From Nymphaea colorata (lineage: Eukaryota > Streptophyta > Magnoliopsida > Nymphaeales > Nymphaeaceae), in the NCBI RefSeq assembly GCF_008831285.2, contig NC_045147.1, positions 23,274,981 to 23,338,980 of the forward strand: a DNA stretch of 64,000 bases, in the 5' to 3' direction. Each line of letters starts with the position of its first letter. The stretch's first letter is position 1. The notes under the pieces are model-generated. The model worked only from the letters and a program-made list of their open reading frames with translations, made no database searches and was not told the DNA's origin. The position numbers and the translations under genes are program-made. Shown here piece by piece: positions 36,601 to 49,675 of the stretch.

Positions 36601-37598
36601 TGTGATCTTCTTACTGATTCTCTCTCCTTTTTATGATACCATGTAAAGAAATCGGAAATTTTTCAATTCATAATGCAACATTATGTTTTATCTTATAGCC
36701 CATCAGAAGGGCTAGTATACTGGTGCTCTTTAGATCGGCTACTCAAAAACATGCTAGGAGTTGGTATTTTACTCTAATGACACATAAGATATTAATAGCA
36801 ATTATCTTTTCTCTTGCTGTTGGTGAATGTACCAGTTCCAGTGCAACTCAGCAGACTTTAGTTGGACCAACGTTTTGGTGCTTAAACCTGAACCGCATGT
36901 TATTAGCACTATTTACTAACTGATCGCCGTTATGGCAAATTGTTTCCCAAACGGACTCAGCAAGCTTGAGGGCTTGGGTTCAATAATCCTGGAAGGAATT
37001 ATTATTAAGTGCGAACAAGCGGGTTTATCTAGAGTTCCTCTGAAAACCATTTCCCTTCAAATCCAGTATTTCCTTTTCTTTGAACTCCACCTAAAGTAAA
37101 TACCTTCTCCCAAACAGAGCGAAGTGTAAAAGTCGTCCAATATAATGCCTAGAACCTACATAGAGATAGAATTCCGGCAACAACTTCCACTACCATCATC
37201 CAAGAAAGAGGAAAAAACTGATCTGGCCAACCAATGATAAAAGTATAAGGTCTTGAAATTACTTAAAAAGCTTTAAAAGTAGGAAGTTTTTCTCACCAGA
37301 ACGAACGTAAGTGTCCCAAATGCTAGGACTCCTCCCATCCTCTGCCGCTGCTCCTTCTACCTAAAAGTTTTCACCCACAATTTAACTTCCTTCATGTGCC
37401 CATTCCCACAACAGGTAAGCAAAGAATCATGAAACCGAAAATAAAAGCAAGTGAGAGAAGTGGCACTTGAATGGCAGAAGTTCCTGCTCCAAAAACAAAG
37501 TCCGGTGGGAAGTCATCCCTGCTGATCTGATGGGTCTCCTGGAACAACACACCAACCAGCAATAGCGATAGAAAGAGCAAAGAAGCAGCCCACCCCAT
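33607..37598 (-). CDS. GH1 beta-glucosidase copy B, intact (BGLU11-like)
   Basis: Thirteen exons: 37467-37598, 37297-37360, 36515-36573, 36018-36093, 35839-35910, 35592-35679, 35221-35479, 34995-35110, 34396-34610, 34285-34305, 34098-34178, 33917-34007 and 33607-33826. Total 1494 nt, 497 aa, with all phases consistent. This is the classic plant GH1 13-exon plan and length. Residues 1 to ~20 form a signal peptide. The acid/base Glu is E190 in TLNEPN and the nucleophile is E393 in [18 protein letters not shown] near residue 440 replaces the usual DNFEW, as in BGLU11-type proteins. Family knowledge: retaining hydrolases that cut beta-glucosides, usually in vacuole, ER or apoplast; the substrate cannot be read here. 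Intron 7 uses a GC donor. The ATG at 37596-37598 is chosen; an upstream in-frame GTG is not needed. Confidence 0.93.
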
Positions 37599-37668
37599 CT
37601 TCCCCACCTTGTAAGAAGCAGCCCTCTTCTGTCACTGATAAGGGGGAACACTAGAACAGCCCCTTGCG

Positions 37669-37677
37669 TTTATGTAG
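37669..37677 (-). promoter_or_regulatory. TATA-like element of GH1 copy B
   Basis: CTACATAAA on the minus strand, about 75 bp upstream of the ATG, identical to the word in copy A. Confidence 0.35.
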
Positions 37678-40020
37678 AGAAGCCAATGCATGAGAACGCC
37701 TCCCCACAACAAAAAAAAAAAGGGATTCTGAGAAGAACGGGCTTCCACCGATTTCACAAGTCGAGACACGGGATATGGTTATCAAAGCCTTATGAACTGA
37801 CTTACATATTTTAACAAAAATCATGTACTAAAACTTGAACTTTTCTAATTTATGAGGGTAGCCGAGGCCCCTCTGGCCCTCTGGGCTGGATTATATGATC
37901 TGCTCGGAAAATTTTAAGACATTTACCATCCTATTGTCCCTGGAATTTGGGAGGCGGATTTTGTCCATGAACTTGTTTGGCGGTGCCCACTTCGCTGGAA
38001 AAAAGACAAGGTCACGTAGTCTTTTTTCCAATTTCTGTATAAGTTGTCAGGTGGTCGGAAAACTTTATCTGGATTCTAAATAGATGAGTTTGTGCTGTAG
38101 CATTTCAATATCAGCTTAGTTTCCTGATGAAGTGTTTGTATTGTGACAGCTGACATCTCACTAATCACTATCCAGAGAGAGAGAGAGATTGGCTGAGCCA
38201 CTGCAGTTCTGGCGATTGGTTTGAGTTCAATTTTTTCACTACTTTTAGAGGACTTTCCTTACACGCTACAGGAGGAACGTGATGTTCTGGCGTGACTCGT
38301 GAGGATAAGTTCCTGGAATGAATGGCTTGGGGAGGTCATGAGAGGACATCATAGTAGCTGACCAGAACGGTTCCGAGTTCCTCAACCACCAACATTCTCT
38401 GGCTTGGATTGCCCTCTCAGATCAAGACGTGTGTGTTCCTGTTCGTAGATCTGGCGTAGATTCCATCTCTTTTGGTGTCTTCTTCTTTTTTTCTTCATCC
38501 AGATGATATCGTAGAAAGTTCCTTCGTATATTAATAAAGTTAATGTCTAAATTAAAATTGCTATCAACCGTTCCAGACGCCTTCAAACTGCTTTTGATGT
38601 AGCAGACACGTGGTACAGGAACACGTTGTACAGAAACAAGCAAAAGAATCATAAACCCAAGAATTTGACTTTGTTCTATGTCCTTTCGAATGGATCATAT
38701 ATCTGTCATTATGAAAATGAAGTGAAATGACCAGCTTGTTTCTTTTTCTTTATCATTAAACTGTACTCAGATTTGATTTCCAACTTTCCTGTTGGATCTT
38801 GCACTGTTATTTCATATTTCTGTCTCTCTCACGAGGAATATTCTTCATTTGAAAGGGAAACTGTCGCACTAGATCTGAAAGCCTAATTTTTTTCACAATC
38901 TTTACCTGCGCAAGTATTAATATTTGTGGGAATTTGAAAAAGGTTGGCTTTAAGTGGCTTCAAGAGGTATAGAACAACTGGTTGGGTTATGGGGGTGCGA
39001 GAAAATATACATCTTGTTCGATTTTTGTGGGTGTCATGCCTGTCACCTCTGCCTTTCTCTAACTTTTTCTAGATGCCACCAACTTCAATTGTAAACTATC
39101 TAGATCTTGAAAATTCATTTTGATATTAAATCACTAAAATCGTGTCTTACATACTCTTTTGATTTACTTCAGATAATTTCTTGTTCTAACACCATAATTA
39201 CTCTTTTATTGGCAAGCCCATGGCTATGAATCATTCTGCCTGCCTAGAGTGTCCGCCAGCGTAATGAACCAAACTAAATGATTCAACTATATATCGGGCC
39301 ACACTCCAGCATGTGGGGATGCTTCAACAAATTCCTGCTTTTATTGTCCAAAAATATTGCTTCTTTGTTCCCACTAGAAGTTAATCCATCAAGATAGCAG
39401 AAATCTTGAGTCAAAATCCAAAACCGGTAGTACCAAGAATCGGCATGGTCCCAAATGAAGTGATGTTTTCAAGACTTCTAACTTCAAGTAAATTAGAACA
39501 ACTTCTATCAGTTTAGTTGCAAAGTTACAGTTTAACATTAAAGTAAGTTCATGAAATTAAAAATTGAGAAGTATTTTTGAATTGATAACATGTGTCCGAC
39601 CAGTTTTCATATTCTACTGTTGTTGATATACTCGTCGACGGGGAGTGATGATGATGCTCCTGAAGAAAATTGTCGCAGATTAATGATTTCCTTAGCGGTT
39701 CCATCCCGACCATCCGGTTCAAGCAACACCACATATAGATTTTCAGTAGGAAGTATTGGTCTGGAACTTCGGCTTCTTGCTTGTGAGGACTGGCTCATCT
39801 GCTCTCCATAATTTCCTTATCCTTTCCCTGTGGATTACTTTTAACAATCTGTTCAAGCTGGAGATCATCATCTCTTAACTTTGTTCTCTCCATAATTGAC
39901 AGTGATGTGTTTATAAAACTCAAAGTGGAATAGCAATTCCAACATCTAGACCTGTGTCCTCATAACACCCATGAAAACCAAAATCTCTTGGCTGAAACTT
40001 AGAAAGAAGAGATGCAAATC
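37678..40020. other. Upstream region of GH1 copy B
   Basis: Colinear with 28524-31012 and 47110-49484. It holds the presumed promoter. The anonymous short minus-strand ORF corresponding to 30573-30836 is at 39607-39798 and is out of register with it. No gene is recognised. Confidence 0.45.
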
Positions 40021-40140
40021 GTATGAACTAATATCTTTCGCCGCCGATCATATCGGCCTGGAAATAGCAAGGGAGTTGGGTATGAGCTAAAATCCTCTGG
40101 ACATCTTGAGCTCCATCCGCACCATATAAATAGCAAGGGG
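40021..40140. repeat. Minisatellite, two units (unit 2)
   Basis: Two repeats beginning GTATGAACTAATATC and TATGAGCTAAAATCC, against three in units 1 and 3. Confidence 0.8.
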
Positions 40141-40180
40141 CAGATTCAGGTGAGGTAGCAGACGTTGAGACCATAGTCAT

Positions 40181-40522
40181 AAATAACGTCTCGGAGTTTT
40201 AAATGGCGATGTTTTTTTCGGGTATAATACGACAAACTTGAAAAAAACTTAAAAAATATGATAAATTTTTAAAAATTTTAAAAACTAAAAATGAGAGAAA
40301 AATAAAATAAGTGAGAAACTAATAATACAATCATCAAAAGATAAGTAGTTTTACAACAAATAAAAAAATAAAAATAAACTGTTTGGCATTAAAAAACTTA
40401 AAAAAATGAAAAAGTGAACGAAAGCAAAACAAACATTTTTTTAATGTGTTTTTTCAAAAAAATACATTTTTATGTGTTTTTTTTTCAAAAAAACTCATTT
40501 TCTGTGACTATCTTTGAGACTC
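40181..40522 (+). mobile_element. AT-rich MITE-like insertion in unit 2
   Basis: Unit 1 reads CCCTAGTCATGGGCTCAG without a break at this site. Unit 2 reads CCATAGTCAT, then about 340 bp, then TCATGGGCTCAG, so this is an insertion flanked by a repeated TCAT. Its ends are near-inverted (GTCTCGGAG at the start, CTTTGAGAC at the end). The body carries the same landmarks as 8612-8857 (GGTATAATACGACAAACTTG, TTACAACAAATAAAAAA, AAACTGTTTGGCATT). No coding capacity. Confidence 0.75.
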
Positions 40523-41178
40523 TCATGGGCTCAGTGAAAGCTTTTTCCGGTGTAGCCAGGCTGCACTAAACCCAAGATTGAAAGAAGCCTTAATTGATGT
40601 CTTAAGTAGTGACTGAGCAAGAAATTTCTAGCTGACAGACATTCCAAGTATAAATTTCAAATCTCAAGGGGCACTGAAAATTAATGAAGTTTTTGTATGT
40701 AAATAATGTAATTTTTTTAGACTGTTGTGGGCACATTATGTTGCTCCGCCACTGGACTCTTTAGGTATGAGGTATCTTAGAATTAGTTCTTAATCAGCTA
40801 AGGGTCTGTTCTCTTCTACAAGTACAAAGCTTTTGCTTGAGTTAGTGTATACTGCTTTTCTGACCAAATTAACGACATACTTAAAATTTTAAAATCTTGA
40901 CCTCCTTCCACCTAAGGCCATGTTTGATCACCTCAATCTCAGATCCATCGTTCTTTTAATATAAAACGAATTTGAAAGACAAAATATCTAAAATCCACCA
41001 TTTGTTTAAACAATAGATCTCTTTGGCTTGGAATCTGAGATGGGGCCATCAAACGTCCTCTAAAAGACTTTGCCACCACAAATTGTGTCTAGGAACTGCC
41101 ACAGAACCTTTTTCGTTATTTTCGCTTTATGACAAAGAGCAGTTAAAGACCCCCAACCTCTTAAGAGGCCGGATTCTG

Positions 41179-41320
41179 AAGGGCGTAGAGTAGCTGGTCG
41201 GGTTGGTGGGCCAGTGAAAGCCTGATCGTTAGTTTGATTCCTATAAATGCTACTTATCTTGACTGCAAATGGTGGATGCATGTACTCCAGTGATAGGTGT
41301 CTCACTTCCTATTACATCTC
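41179..41320 (+). mobile_element. tRNA-derived SINE-like block (unit 2 copy)
   Basis: Best preserved of the array copies: GGGCGTAGAGTAGCTGGTCG, then GGTTGGTGGGCCAGTGAAAG, then the B-box-like AGTTTGATTCCTAT and the shared body. Confidence 0.55.
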
Positions 41321-43068
41321 AAAACAATCATGAACCTGAAGGGTAGTTTCCATTTCTTAACAAATTGTTACTTAATGGTCCTGCATCAACCTCAGAGTGA
41401 ACCCCAACCACCATGTCTTGCCAGAATGACACCATATATAATGCCATAATTTTGAGAGAATTAACCTTTAATGTAGCCAAGCATGTCCTTAAATAAGAAG
41501 ACATGAATTGTCCATAGTACACATCGATGGGTTGGATATAAGTGAAAATTTTTCACTCAAGTGGTCGTCATCTCATATGCAATCAAGCTAAAATTGTATA
41601 TATTATGAATACACACATTTATATATATATAAAACAAATATACATTCAAATTTTTTGAGATATGCCGTATCGGTACTCGCATTCGAACATGCACTGACAT
41701 CCGCATCCCGCAATACATAGGCTAGTTGTTTTCTATTTTTAAGGTTGTTCATCACATTTAGATCGATATGTCTTTTGTTCATGTAAATTAAATAAAGAAT
41801 ATAGTTACATGGGTGCCTGGCCCCCTATCTCACCCTTCTGAGTTAAAAAGCAATCGGGTTGTTCTTCAGTTTTTTATCGGTTACATGTTAGTTATAACAT
41901 GAAAAGAATCTCTCTTTCAGACCCACCATTCATTCGTCTTCTTTTCTTGTTTTGTCATTCCCCTCACCTGTCTGCTTCTTAGGGTTGTGTTTGGAAGTTG
42001 TGGCTCATTCACATTTGAGGGCAACAAAAAGCTTTTTTTTTTCCTAGGTGGACTGACGTTCAATTGCACTAATTGTTTGTATATTATAGATCCATTTGTG
42101 GTTCAATCTGTTTTTCTTTAAATAAAAAATTATCCACTACATCCCCTCCCTTCAATTGTACAATACAAGATTTAGAGGAATGGGTGACCTCCTTTATCGT
42201 TCAAACTTAAAAAAAAGGTGCAAAATTTGCTTATAGTATCATCCCGCCTTATAAAATAGGCATTGATGGTAGCATAACTATATACCGGAACTATGATTTC
42301 TATGAATATGTTTGGAATGACTAACTATACATTTTAATTAATTGTTCTATCCACAATAATAGCACGAAACTTTAATTAGATGAAATCCATATGGCATGTA
42401 TGAATTGCTTTACTCATCTACTTAAAATTTGCGGTTGTATAATTGCTTCCCACCCTTTATTATGCAATCTTTGAAGTATACGATTCAATCAACCAAGAAT
42501 GACCCTCTTGCAGTGAAACACGCACCATGATGAGCCACGCTACTTGGCTGCTAATGATGGCAAAGGGCCTGGTTCGTTTTCAAAATCAGCCGACATTCAA
42601 TCACCAGCCTTAAGTTTTGTTCTTTTGGTTATTAGGCACAATATGGATTCATGTTCAAAGAATAATTATCTACATCTGTGAGAAAGGCTCACAGAATCCA
42701 AATAGATTGTCGAAAGCACGTTATTTCTGAATAAAAACGAAAAGGAACCCGAGAATAAGAAAGTGATGGTCACACCAGAAAGAGCAATGCCTGTTATTGA
42801 CTTGAGAGTAAAATGAGCGGCAGTGGGAAGTAATTGATCTCCAAAAAAAAAAGAAGTGACGGAAAGATTAACATGATTGCATCTCAAATTTTTTTGGTCG
42901 ATCCGAAACATAGAAATCTCACGGTTCAGGTCAGATCAGACAGGATCCCTAGGTTCACGAACTTAAACCCCTCATTCATCTTCTGTCAATAGCTCAAGTT
43001 ATAGATACATTTGATAAATAAAAATAAATGTTGGCACTGCTACTGTGTAGGAGCAATAACTCTACCTT

Positions 43069-46000
43069 CTAAGTAGATTGATAGGAAGATACAACAGCTT
43101 TTTCTATCTTCACGTTGTTCCTCTTCAGGAAATCAGAATACCAGTGTGCTGATTGTCTGGGGTGTCGAGGGAGATTTTTATCCGTAAAGTCCACTTCAAT
43201 GAGCCCGTACTTAACTTGGTAACCGAATAATATTTCAAACATGTCGAGGAATGACCAAACAAAGTATCCTTTAGTGTTTGATCCGTTCCTGTGCAAAACA
43301 CTAGCTTATGTTAAAACGAAGACCTTAGAGATATAAAAATTACTTGACCACGATCTCGCTTTGGGCAGATTTGAGTACCTTACAGCTTTCAGCACAAACT
43401 CAAGATAGCTATTCAAATAATCAACGCGTTCATAGTCTTCCAGTTTCACGTTCAGGCCTATTCCACGCCCTGGCAGAACATAAAACGCATAAGGGATGCC
43501 AAATAAGTGATCGCAGTTCTTCCTTGTTCAGAAGATTTTGTGGAAGGAGCAGGTATTACCATTTTCATGAACGTAAATCGGAGGGTTTCCGTAAGTCTTC
43601 TGTATGTATTCCAGAATTCGTTCTATTCCCGAGGGGGCGACTGGAATTACAAATGGTGAGGGCTGTGAAAAACTGTGTGTGTCAGCTCATGGCCAGGTCC
43701 TTTCCTAACTAAAAAAAGCATGACAAACATCTCTTCAAACTTACCCCTGATGATGATTGATTTCCCCGCACTGCACGACAAGAGATCAAGATCATGAGCC
43801 TACGATCACGTTACACTAACAAGAATTTGATAAACAAGATGGTGATATACATACCAAAAGTAGCAAACATATCACCGGTAAAGTCTCGCAGACCATCTCC
43901 AGTTCGAGGTTTATCCGCAATTGTCATGGTAGTGTAATGGTTTATCCCGATGAAGTCGAAGGCGCCCTTCACTAATTGTGACTGGCTTTTGGTGAAAGAT
44001 GGTAGCCTCGAGCCTGCATTCTTCTTCATAATTTCGGGGTAGTCTCCAAACACCAGAGGGTTAAAGAACCTGTTTTCAGTCACAAGATGACTACTCTGAT
44101 AGAGTAATAATTGCTAGTAGAATAGCCATTCAACCCATTTTCCTGAATCAAAGTATTCCCTGAATAATGGATTGCTGAGAATTGGGGACCTAAAATAACT
44201 TGGTTGAAGATCCAGACTGAGTTTCAATCAGGCTTACAATGTCGATCATTTTACCCCTGTAACTTACGGAAGCTGGGCAGTTGCAACCAAGTCCACCGGA
44301 CATGAGCCCCGCATCGGTCAGAAGTACATGATAAGGCCTTCCTGTTAACAGGCCTAGAACTTGCATTTTCAGATTGACCTTCTTCACTATTTTAACAAGC
44401 CTAGAACTTGCCTTTTCAGATTTACATTCTTTACTATTTCTATTTCTATATCAACTTACCATCCGACCACGAAATCGAGGGCTCTTTGAGTTGCCGCAAC
44501 ATCCTCTGTCTTGTTTGTTTGAGGTTCCATCCAGAATGTATAGATTGAAATTCCTACCCAACCGTTTTGTTTGGCCTGCATATAAACTATATATTCAGTG
44601 CTTTTTTCCTTTCTTTCTTTCTACTCTTTGCAAGAAATGAAAAACATACATGTTACAAATTGTGGATGAACGTATCAGAACTTGCCTGATATTTTTCCAT
44701 GTAGAGTCTAGCAGCTTCTGCATGAGCTAGCAACTGATTATGAGTGGCAACGTATGGCTCTACTGAGGAATTTCCAGCTGTGCAGTTCTGCATTCCAAAT
44801 GGATACGAGCAATGTTCAGGTGGCATGCTCCCTTGGTCATAAGCGCCAAGTGACACTATATTGGGCTCATTTAATGTGCTCCAATACTTCACCCTGTCAC
44901 CAAATTCTCTAAAACAAACATCTGCATATGCTCTGAAATCTTCCCTGGATATGATCAAGAGCCATAACTGTGAAACTGAGGCTGATGGTCTTTTCCAGAA
45001 ACAAAAGTTTTCGTAAAGATTGGCTTTCATATAGGAGATGAAGATGGTGAAATTACACAATTTTTTGACTCAACCATCCTTCGTATTCATCTTCAAGCAC
45101 TTGAGGGATATCCAGATGGTGGAGAGTGACGTGGGGTTCAATTCCTGTTTTCATTTTTCCAAAAGAAAGGAGAGTTTCTTAAGACTAAGCAATGCCTACA
45201 TCAATCATCATCTCTCTCTCCCTTCCTCTCACAAACACACATACGGGAAATATACAACGTTAAACCTATATCTGTTTTCTTAGGAGGACAATAGAAACCA
45301 TACCATAGCTAATTAATTCATTGATAAGGTTATTGTAGTACTGCAGGCCCTTCGGGTTGATGGCACCTCTTCCTTCTGTACTAGAAATCAAGAAATACCT
45401 TGTGAAATTCCCGTGCAGCTTGAAACTACAATACACCATTAAGGAACTTCGGTGGTACGAAACAGAAAGTCAGAATTTTCACCTGGAAGCAGCCTTGTCC
45501 ACGAAATAGAAAACCTGTAAGCATCTAATCCCATATCTGACATGAGTTTGGCATCTTCCTGTAGTATTTAAACTTAAGTTTAGTCGGTAAATCTGTCCTG
45601 TTGAATTAGTGCATGAACGCGACTACCTTCACTTCACGAGGCTACAGTAAGGCGTTAATGATGACATTTTACATGCTCGCAACCACATGTTTGGATTCAA
45701 CAAGAAATTTGAACAATGCGACAAGGAAATCAGCTTCACTAAAACGTAAACATGAGTTTTCTACCACCATGGGATTCTGATTTCAATTTGACAGCAACTA
45801 CACATTAAAAGTAGGTTCGAGTTTGCAGTAGTATAGTTCTCTCAACAGCAGCCTGTCCAATTACCCGCGTCTGAGACAGATACTCGCTTCAGTGTCCACG
45901 CAATAGACATATATATATATATATAGAGAGAGACACACACACACACATCTCGAGAGAAAGAGAGAGTATGTATACAGAGTGTAAGATCCGATACCTTGTA

Positions 46001-47038
46001 TCTGTGGTATTGATCAGCAGCTATGTCAAAGTTGCTGTTGTCCATCATTTTTCCTGAAATACACCAATTGTTATAATCCGTGTGATCTTCTCACTGATTC
46101 TCTCTCCTTTTTATGATACCAAGTAAAGAAATCGGAAATTTTGCAATTCTTAATGCAACAGTAAGTAGTAACTTATAGCCCATCAGAAGGGCTAGTATAC
46201 TTGTGCTCTTTAGATCGGCTAGTCAAAAACATGCTAGGAGTTGGTATTTTACTGTAATGACACATAAGATATTAATAGCAATTATCTTTTCTCTTGCTGT
46301 TGGTGAATGTACCACTTCCAGTGCAACTCAGCAGACTTTAGTTGGGCCAACGTTTTGGTGCGGAAACCTGAACCGCATGTTATTAGCACTTTACACTAAC
46401 TGATCCCCGTTATAGCAAATTGTTTCCGAAATGGACTCAGGAAGCTTGAGGGCTTGGGTTCAATAATCCTGGAAGGAATTATTATTAAGTGCGAACAAGC
46501 GGGTTTATCTGGAGTTCCTCAGAAAACCATTACCCTTCAAATCCAGTATTTCCTCTTCTTTGAACTCCACCTAAAGTAAATACCTTCTCCCAAACAAAGA
46601 GAAGTGTAAAACACCTGCAACAACTTCCACTACCATCATCCAAAAAAGAGGAAAAAACTGACCTGGCCAACCAATGATAAAAGTATGATGTCTTGAAATT
46701 ACTGAAAAAGCTTTAAAAGTTGGAAGTTTTTTTCACCAGAATGAACGTAAGTGTCCCAAATGCTAGGACTCCTCCCATCCTCTGCCGCTGCTCCTTCTAC
46801 CTAAAAGTTTTCACCCACAATTTAACTTCCTTCATTTGCCCATTCCCACAACAGGTAAGCAAAGAATCATGAAACCGAAAACAAAAACAAGTGAGAGAAG
46901 TGGCACTTGAAAGGCAGAAGTTCCTGCTCCAAAAACAAAGTCCGGTGGGAAGTCATCCCTGCTGATCTGATGGGTCTCCTGGAACAACACACCAACCAGC
47001 AATAGCGATAGAAAGAGCAAAGAAGCAGCCCACCCCAT
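43069..47038 (-). CDS. GH1 beta-glucosidase copy C, exon 10 acceptor lost
   Basis: Exons equivalent to copy B: 46907-47038, 46737-46800, 45995-46053, 45483-45558, 45304-45375, 45057-45144, 44686-44944, 44460-44575, 43855-44069, [43745-43765], 43560-43640, 43379-43469 and 43069-43288. The exon 10 acceptor TGCAG of A and B is TGCGG here, so the 21-nt exon cannot be spliced normally. The AG five bases upstream would shift the frame and reach TAG early in exon 11. Skipping the exon keeps the frame and removes seven residues (about 362-368), giving about 490 aa. Exons are otherwise open. The catalytic Glu residues in TLNEPN and YVHENG are kept. It may encode a slightly shortened enzyme or be an early pseudogene. 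Confidence 0.85.
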
Positions 47039-47109
47039 CTTCCCCACCTTGTAAGAAGCAGCCCTCTTCTCTCACTGATAATGGGGAACACTAGAACAGC
47101 CCCTTGCGT

Positions 47110-49484
47110 TAATGTAGAGACGCCAATGCATGAGAACGGCTCCCCACAACCCCAAAATAATGGGATTTTGAGAAGAACGGGCTTCCACGGATTTCACAAG
47201 TCGAGACAAGGGATATGGTTATCAAAGCCTTATGAACTGACTTACATATTTTAACAAAAATCAAATCGGGTACTAAAATTTGAACTTTTCTAATTTATGA
47301 GGGTAGCCGAGGCCCCTCTGGGCTGGATTATATGATCAGCTCAGAAAAATCTAAGACATTTACCATTCTATTGTCCCTGGAATTTGGGAGGTCCATCGAC
47401 TTGTTTGCGGTGCACACTTTGCTGGAAAAAAGACAAAGTCACGGTCTTTTTTTTCAATTTCTCTCTAAGTTGTCAGGAGGTCGGGAAACTTTATCTCGAT
47501 TCTAAATAGATGAGTTTGTACTCTAGCATTTCAAATCAGCTTAGTTTCCTGATGAAGTGTTTGTATTGTGACAGCTGACATCTCACTAATCACTATCCGC
47601 AGAGAGGGAGAGAGAGATTGGCTGAGCCACTGCAGTTCTGGCGATTGGTTTGAGTTCAATTTTTTCACTACTTTTAGAGGACTTTCCTTATACGATACAG
47701 GAGGAACGTGATGTTCTGGCGTGACTCGTGAGGAAAAGTTCCTGGAATCAATGGCTTGGGGGAGGTCATGACAGGACATCATAGAAGCTGACCAGAACGG
47801 TTCCGAGTTCCTCAACCACCAACATTCTCCGGCTTGGATTGCCCTCTCAGATCAAGACGTGTGTGTTCTTGTTCGTAGATCTGGCGTAGATTCCACCTCT
47901 TTTGGTGTCGTCTTGTTTTTTTTTTCTTCCTCCAGATGATATCGTAGAACGTTTCTTCGTATATTTAATAAAAATAATGTCTAAATTAAAATTTGCTGTT
48001 AACCGTACCAGACGCCTTCAAACTTCTTTTGATTTTGCTGACATGTGGTACAGGAACAAGCAAAAGAATCATAAGCCCAAGAATTCGATTTTGATATGTC
48101 CTTTCGAAAGGTTATTTTATCTGTTCTTATGAAATGAAGTGAGATGACCATGACCAGATTGTTTCTTTTTTTTTTTTATCATTAAACTGTACTCAGATTT
48201 GATTTCCAACTTTCCTGTTGGATCTTGCACTGTTATTTCATATTTCTATCTTTCTCTCACGAGAAATATTCGTCATTTGAAAGGGAAACTGTCGCACTAG
48301 ATCTGAAAGTCTAATTTTTTTTCACAATCTTTACCTGCCCAAGTATAAATATTTGTGGGAATTTTGAAAAGGTTAGCTTTAGGTGGTTTCGAGGGACATA
48401 GAACAACTGGTTGGGTTATGTGGTGTGAGAAAATATACATCTTTAGTTCTATTTTTGTGGGTGTCATGCCTGTTACCTCTGCCTTTCTCTAACTTTTGTA
48501 GATGCCACCAACTCCAATTGTAAACTATCCAGATCTTGAAAATTCATTTTGATATGAAATCACTAAAATCATGTCTCACATATTCTCTGGATTAACTTCA
48601 GATAATTTCTTGTTCTAACATCATCTTAGTTACTCTTCCATTGGCAAGCCCATGGCTATGAATCATTCTGCCAGCCTAGAGTGTCAGCCAGCATAATGAA
48701 CGAAACGAAATGATTTAACTACATATCGGGCCACAATCCAGCATGTGGGGATGCTTCAACAAATTCCTGCGTTTATTGTCCAAAAATCTTTCATCTTTGT
48801 TCCCATTAGAAGTTACTCCATCAAGATAACAGAAATTTTGAGTCAAAATCCAAAACCGGTAGTACCAAGAATTGGCATGATCCGAAATGAAGTGATGTTT
48901 TCAAGACTTCTAACTTCAAGTAAAGTAGAACAACTTCTATCAGTCTAGTTAAAAAGTTACAGTTTAACATATCAAATTAAAGTAGCTTCATGAAATTAAA
49001 AATTGGGATGTATTTTTGAATTGATAACATGTGTCCGACCAGTTTTCATATTCTACTGTTGTTGATATACTCGGCGGCGAGGAGTGAGCCAAGACTCCAA
49101 ATTTGTCTGGTCGAAACGATGATGCTTCTGAACAAAATTGTCGGTTGAATGAAATTGAAGATTAATGATTTCCTTGGCGGTTCCATACCAACCATCCAGT
49201 TCAACCAACACCACATATAGATTTTCAGTAGGAAGTATTGGTCTGAAACTTCGGCTTCTTGCTTGTGAGGCCAGGCTCATCCGCTCTCCATGATTTCCTT
49301 ATCCTTTCCTTGTGGACTACATTTAACTAGCTGTTCAGACTGGAGATCATCATCTCTTAACGTTGCTCTCTGCATAATTGACAATGATATGCTCATAAAA
49401 CTCAAAGTGGAATAGTAATTCCAACATCTAGACCAGCAAAACCAAAATCTCTTTGCTGAAACTTAGAAAAAAGAGATGCCAATC
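47110..49484. other. Upstream region of GH1 copy C
   Basis: Colinear with the upstream regions of copies A and B. The TATA-like word of A and B (CTACATAAA) reads CTACATTAA here, near 47109-47117. The anonymous minus-strand ORF appears at 49053-49280. No gene is recognised. Confidence 0.45.
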
Positions 49485-49675
49485 GTATGAACTAATATCC
49501 TTCGGCCATCATATTGGCCTGGAAATAGCAGGGGAGGCGGGTATGAACTAAAATCCTCCGGCCATCTTGAGCTTCATCCATCATATCAGCCTGGAAATAG
49601 CAAGGGAGGTGGGTATGAGCTAAAATCCTCTGGCCATCTTGAGCTCCATCCGCGCCATATAAATAGCAAGCGGCG
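49485..49675. repeat. Minisatellite, three units (unit 3)
   Basis: Same arrangement as 31013-31204. A 73-codon minus-strand ORF through it simply reads the repeats (ILAHTHLPCYFQADMM, then ILVHTRLPCYFQANMM) and is not taken as a gene. Confidence 0.8.

Larger units (their letters stand above)
32241..41585. repeat. Tandem unit 2 of a triplicated segment (copy B)
   Basis: About 9.3 kb, directly following unit 1 and colinear with it. It differs by a MITE-like insertion at 40181-40522, a two-repeat minisatellite, and many small indels and substitutions. Confidence 0.9.
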
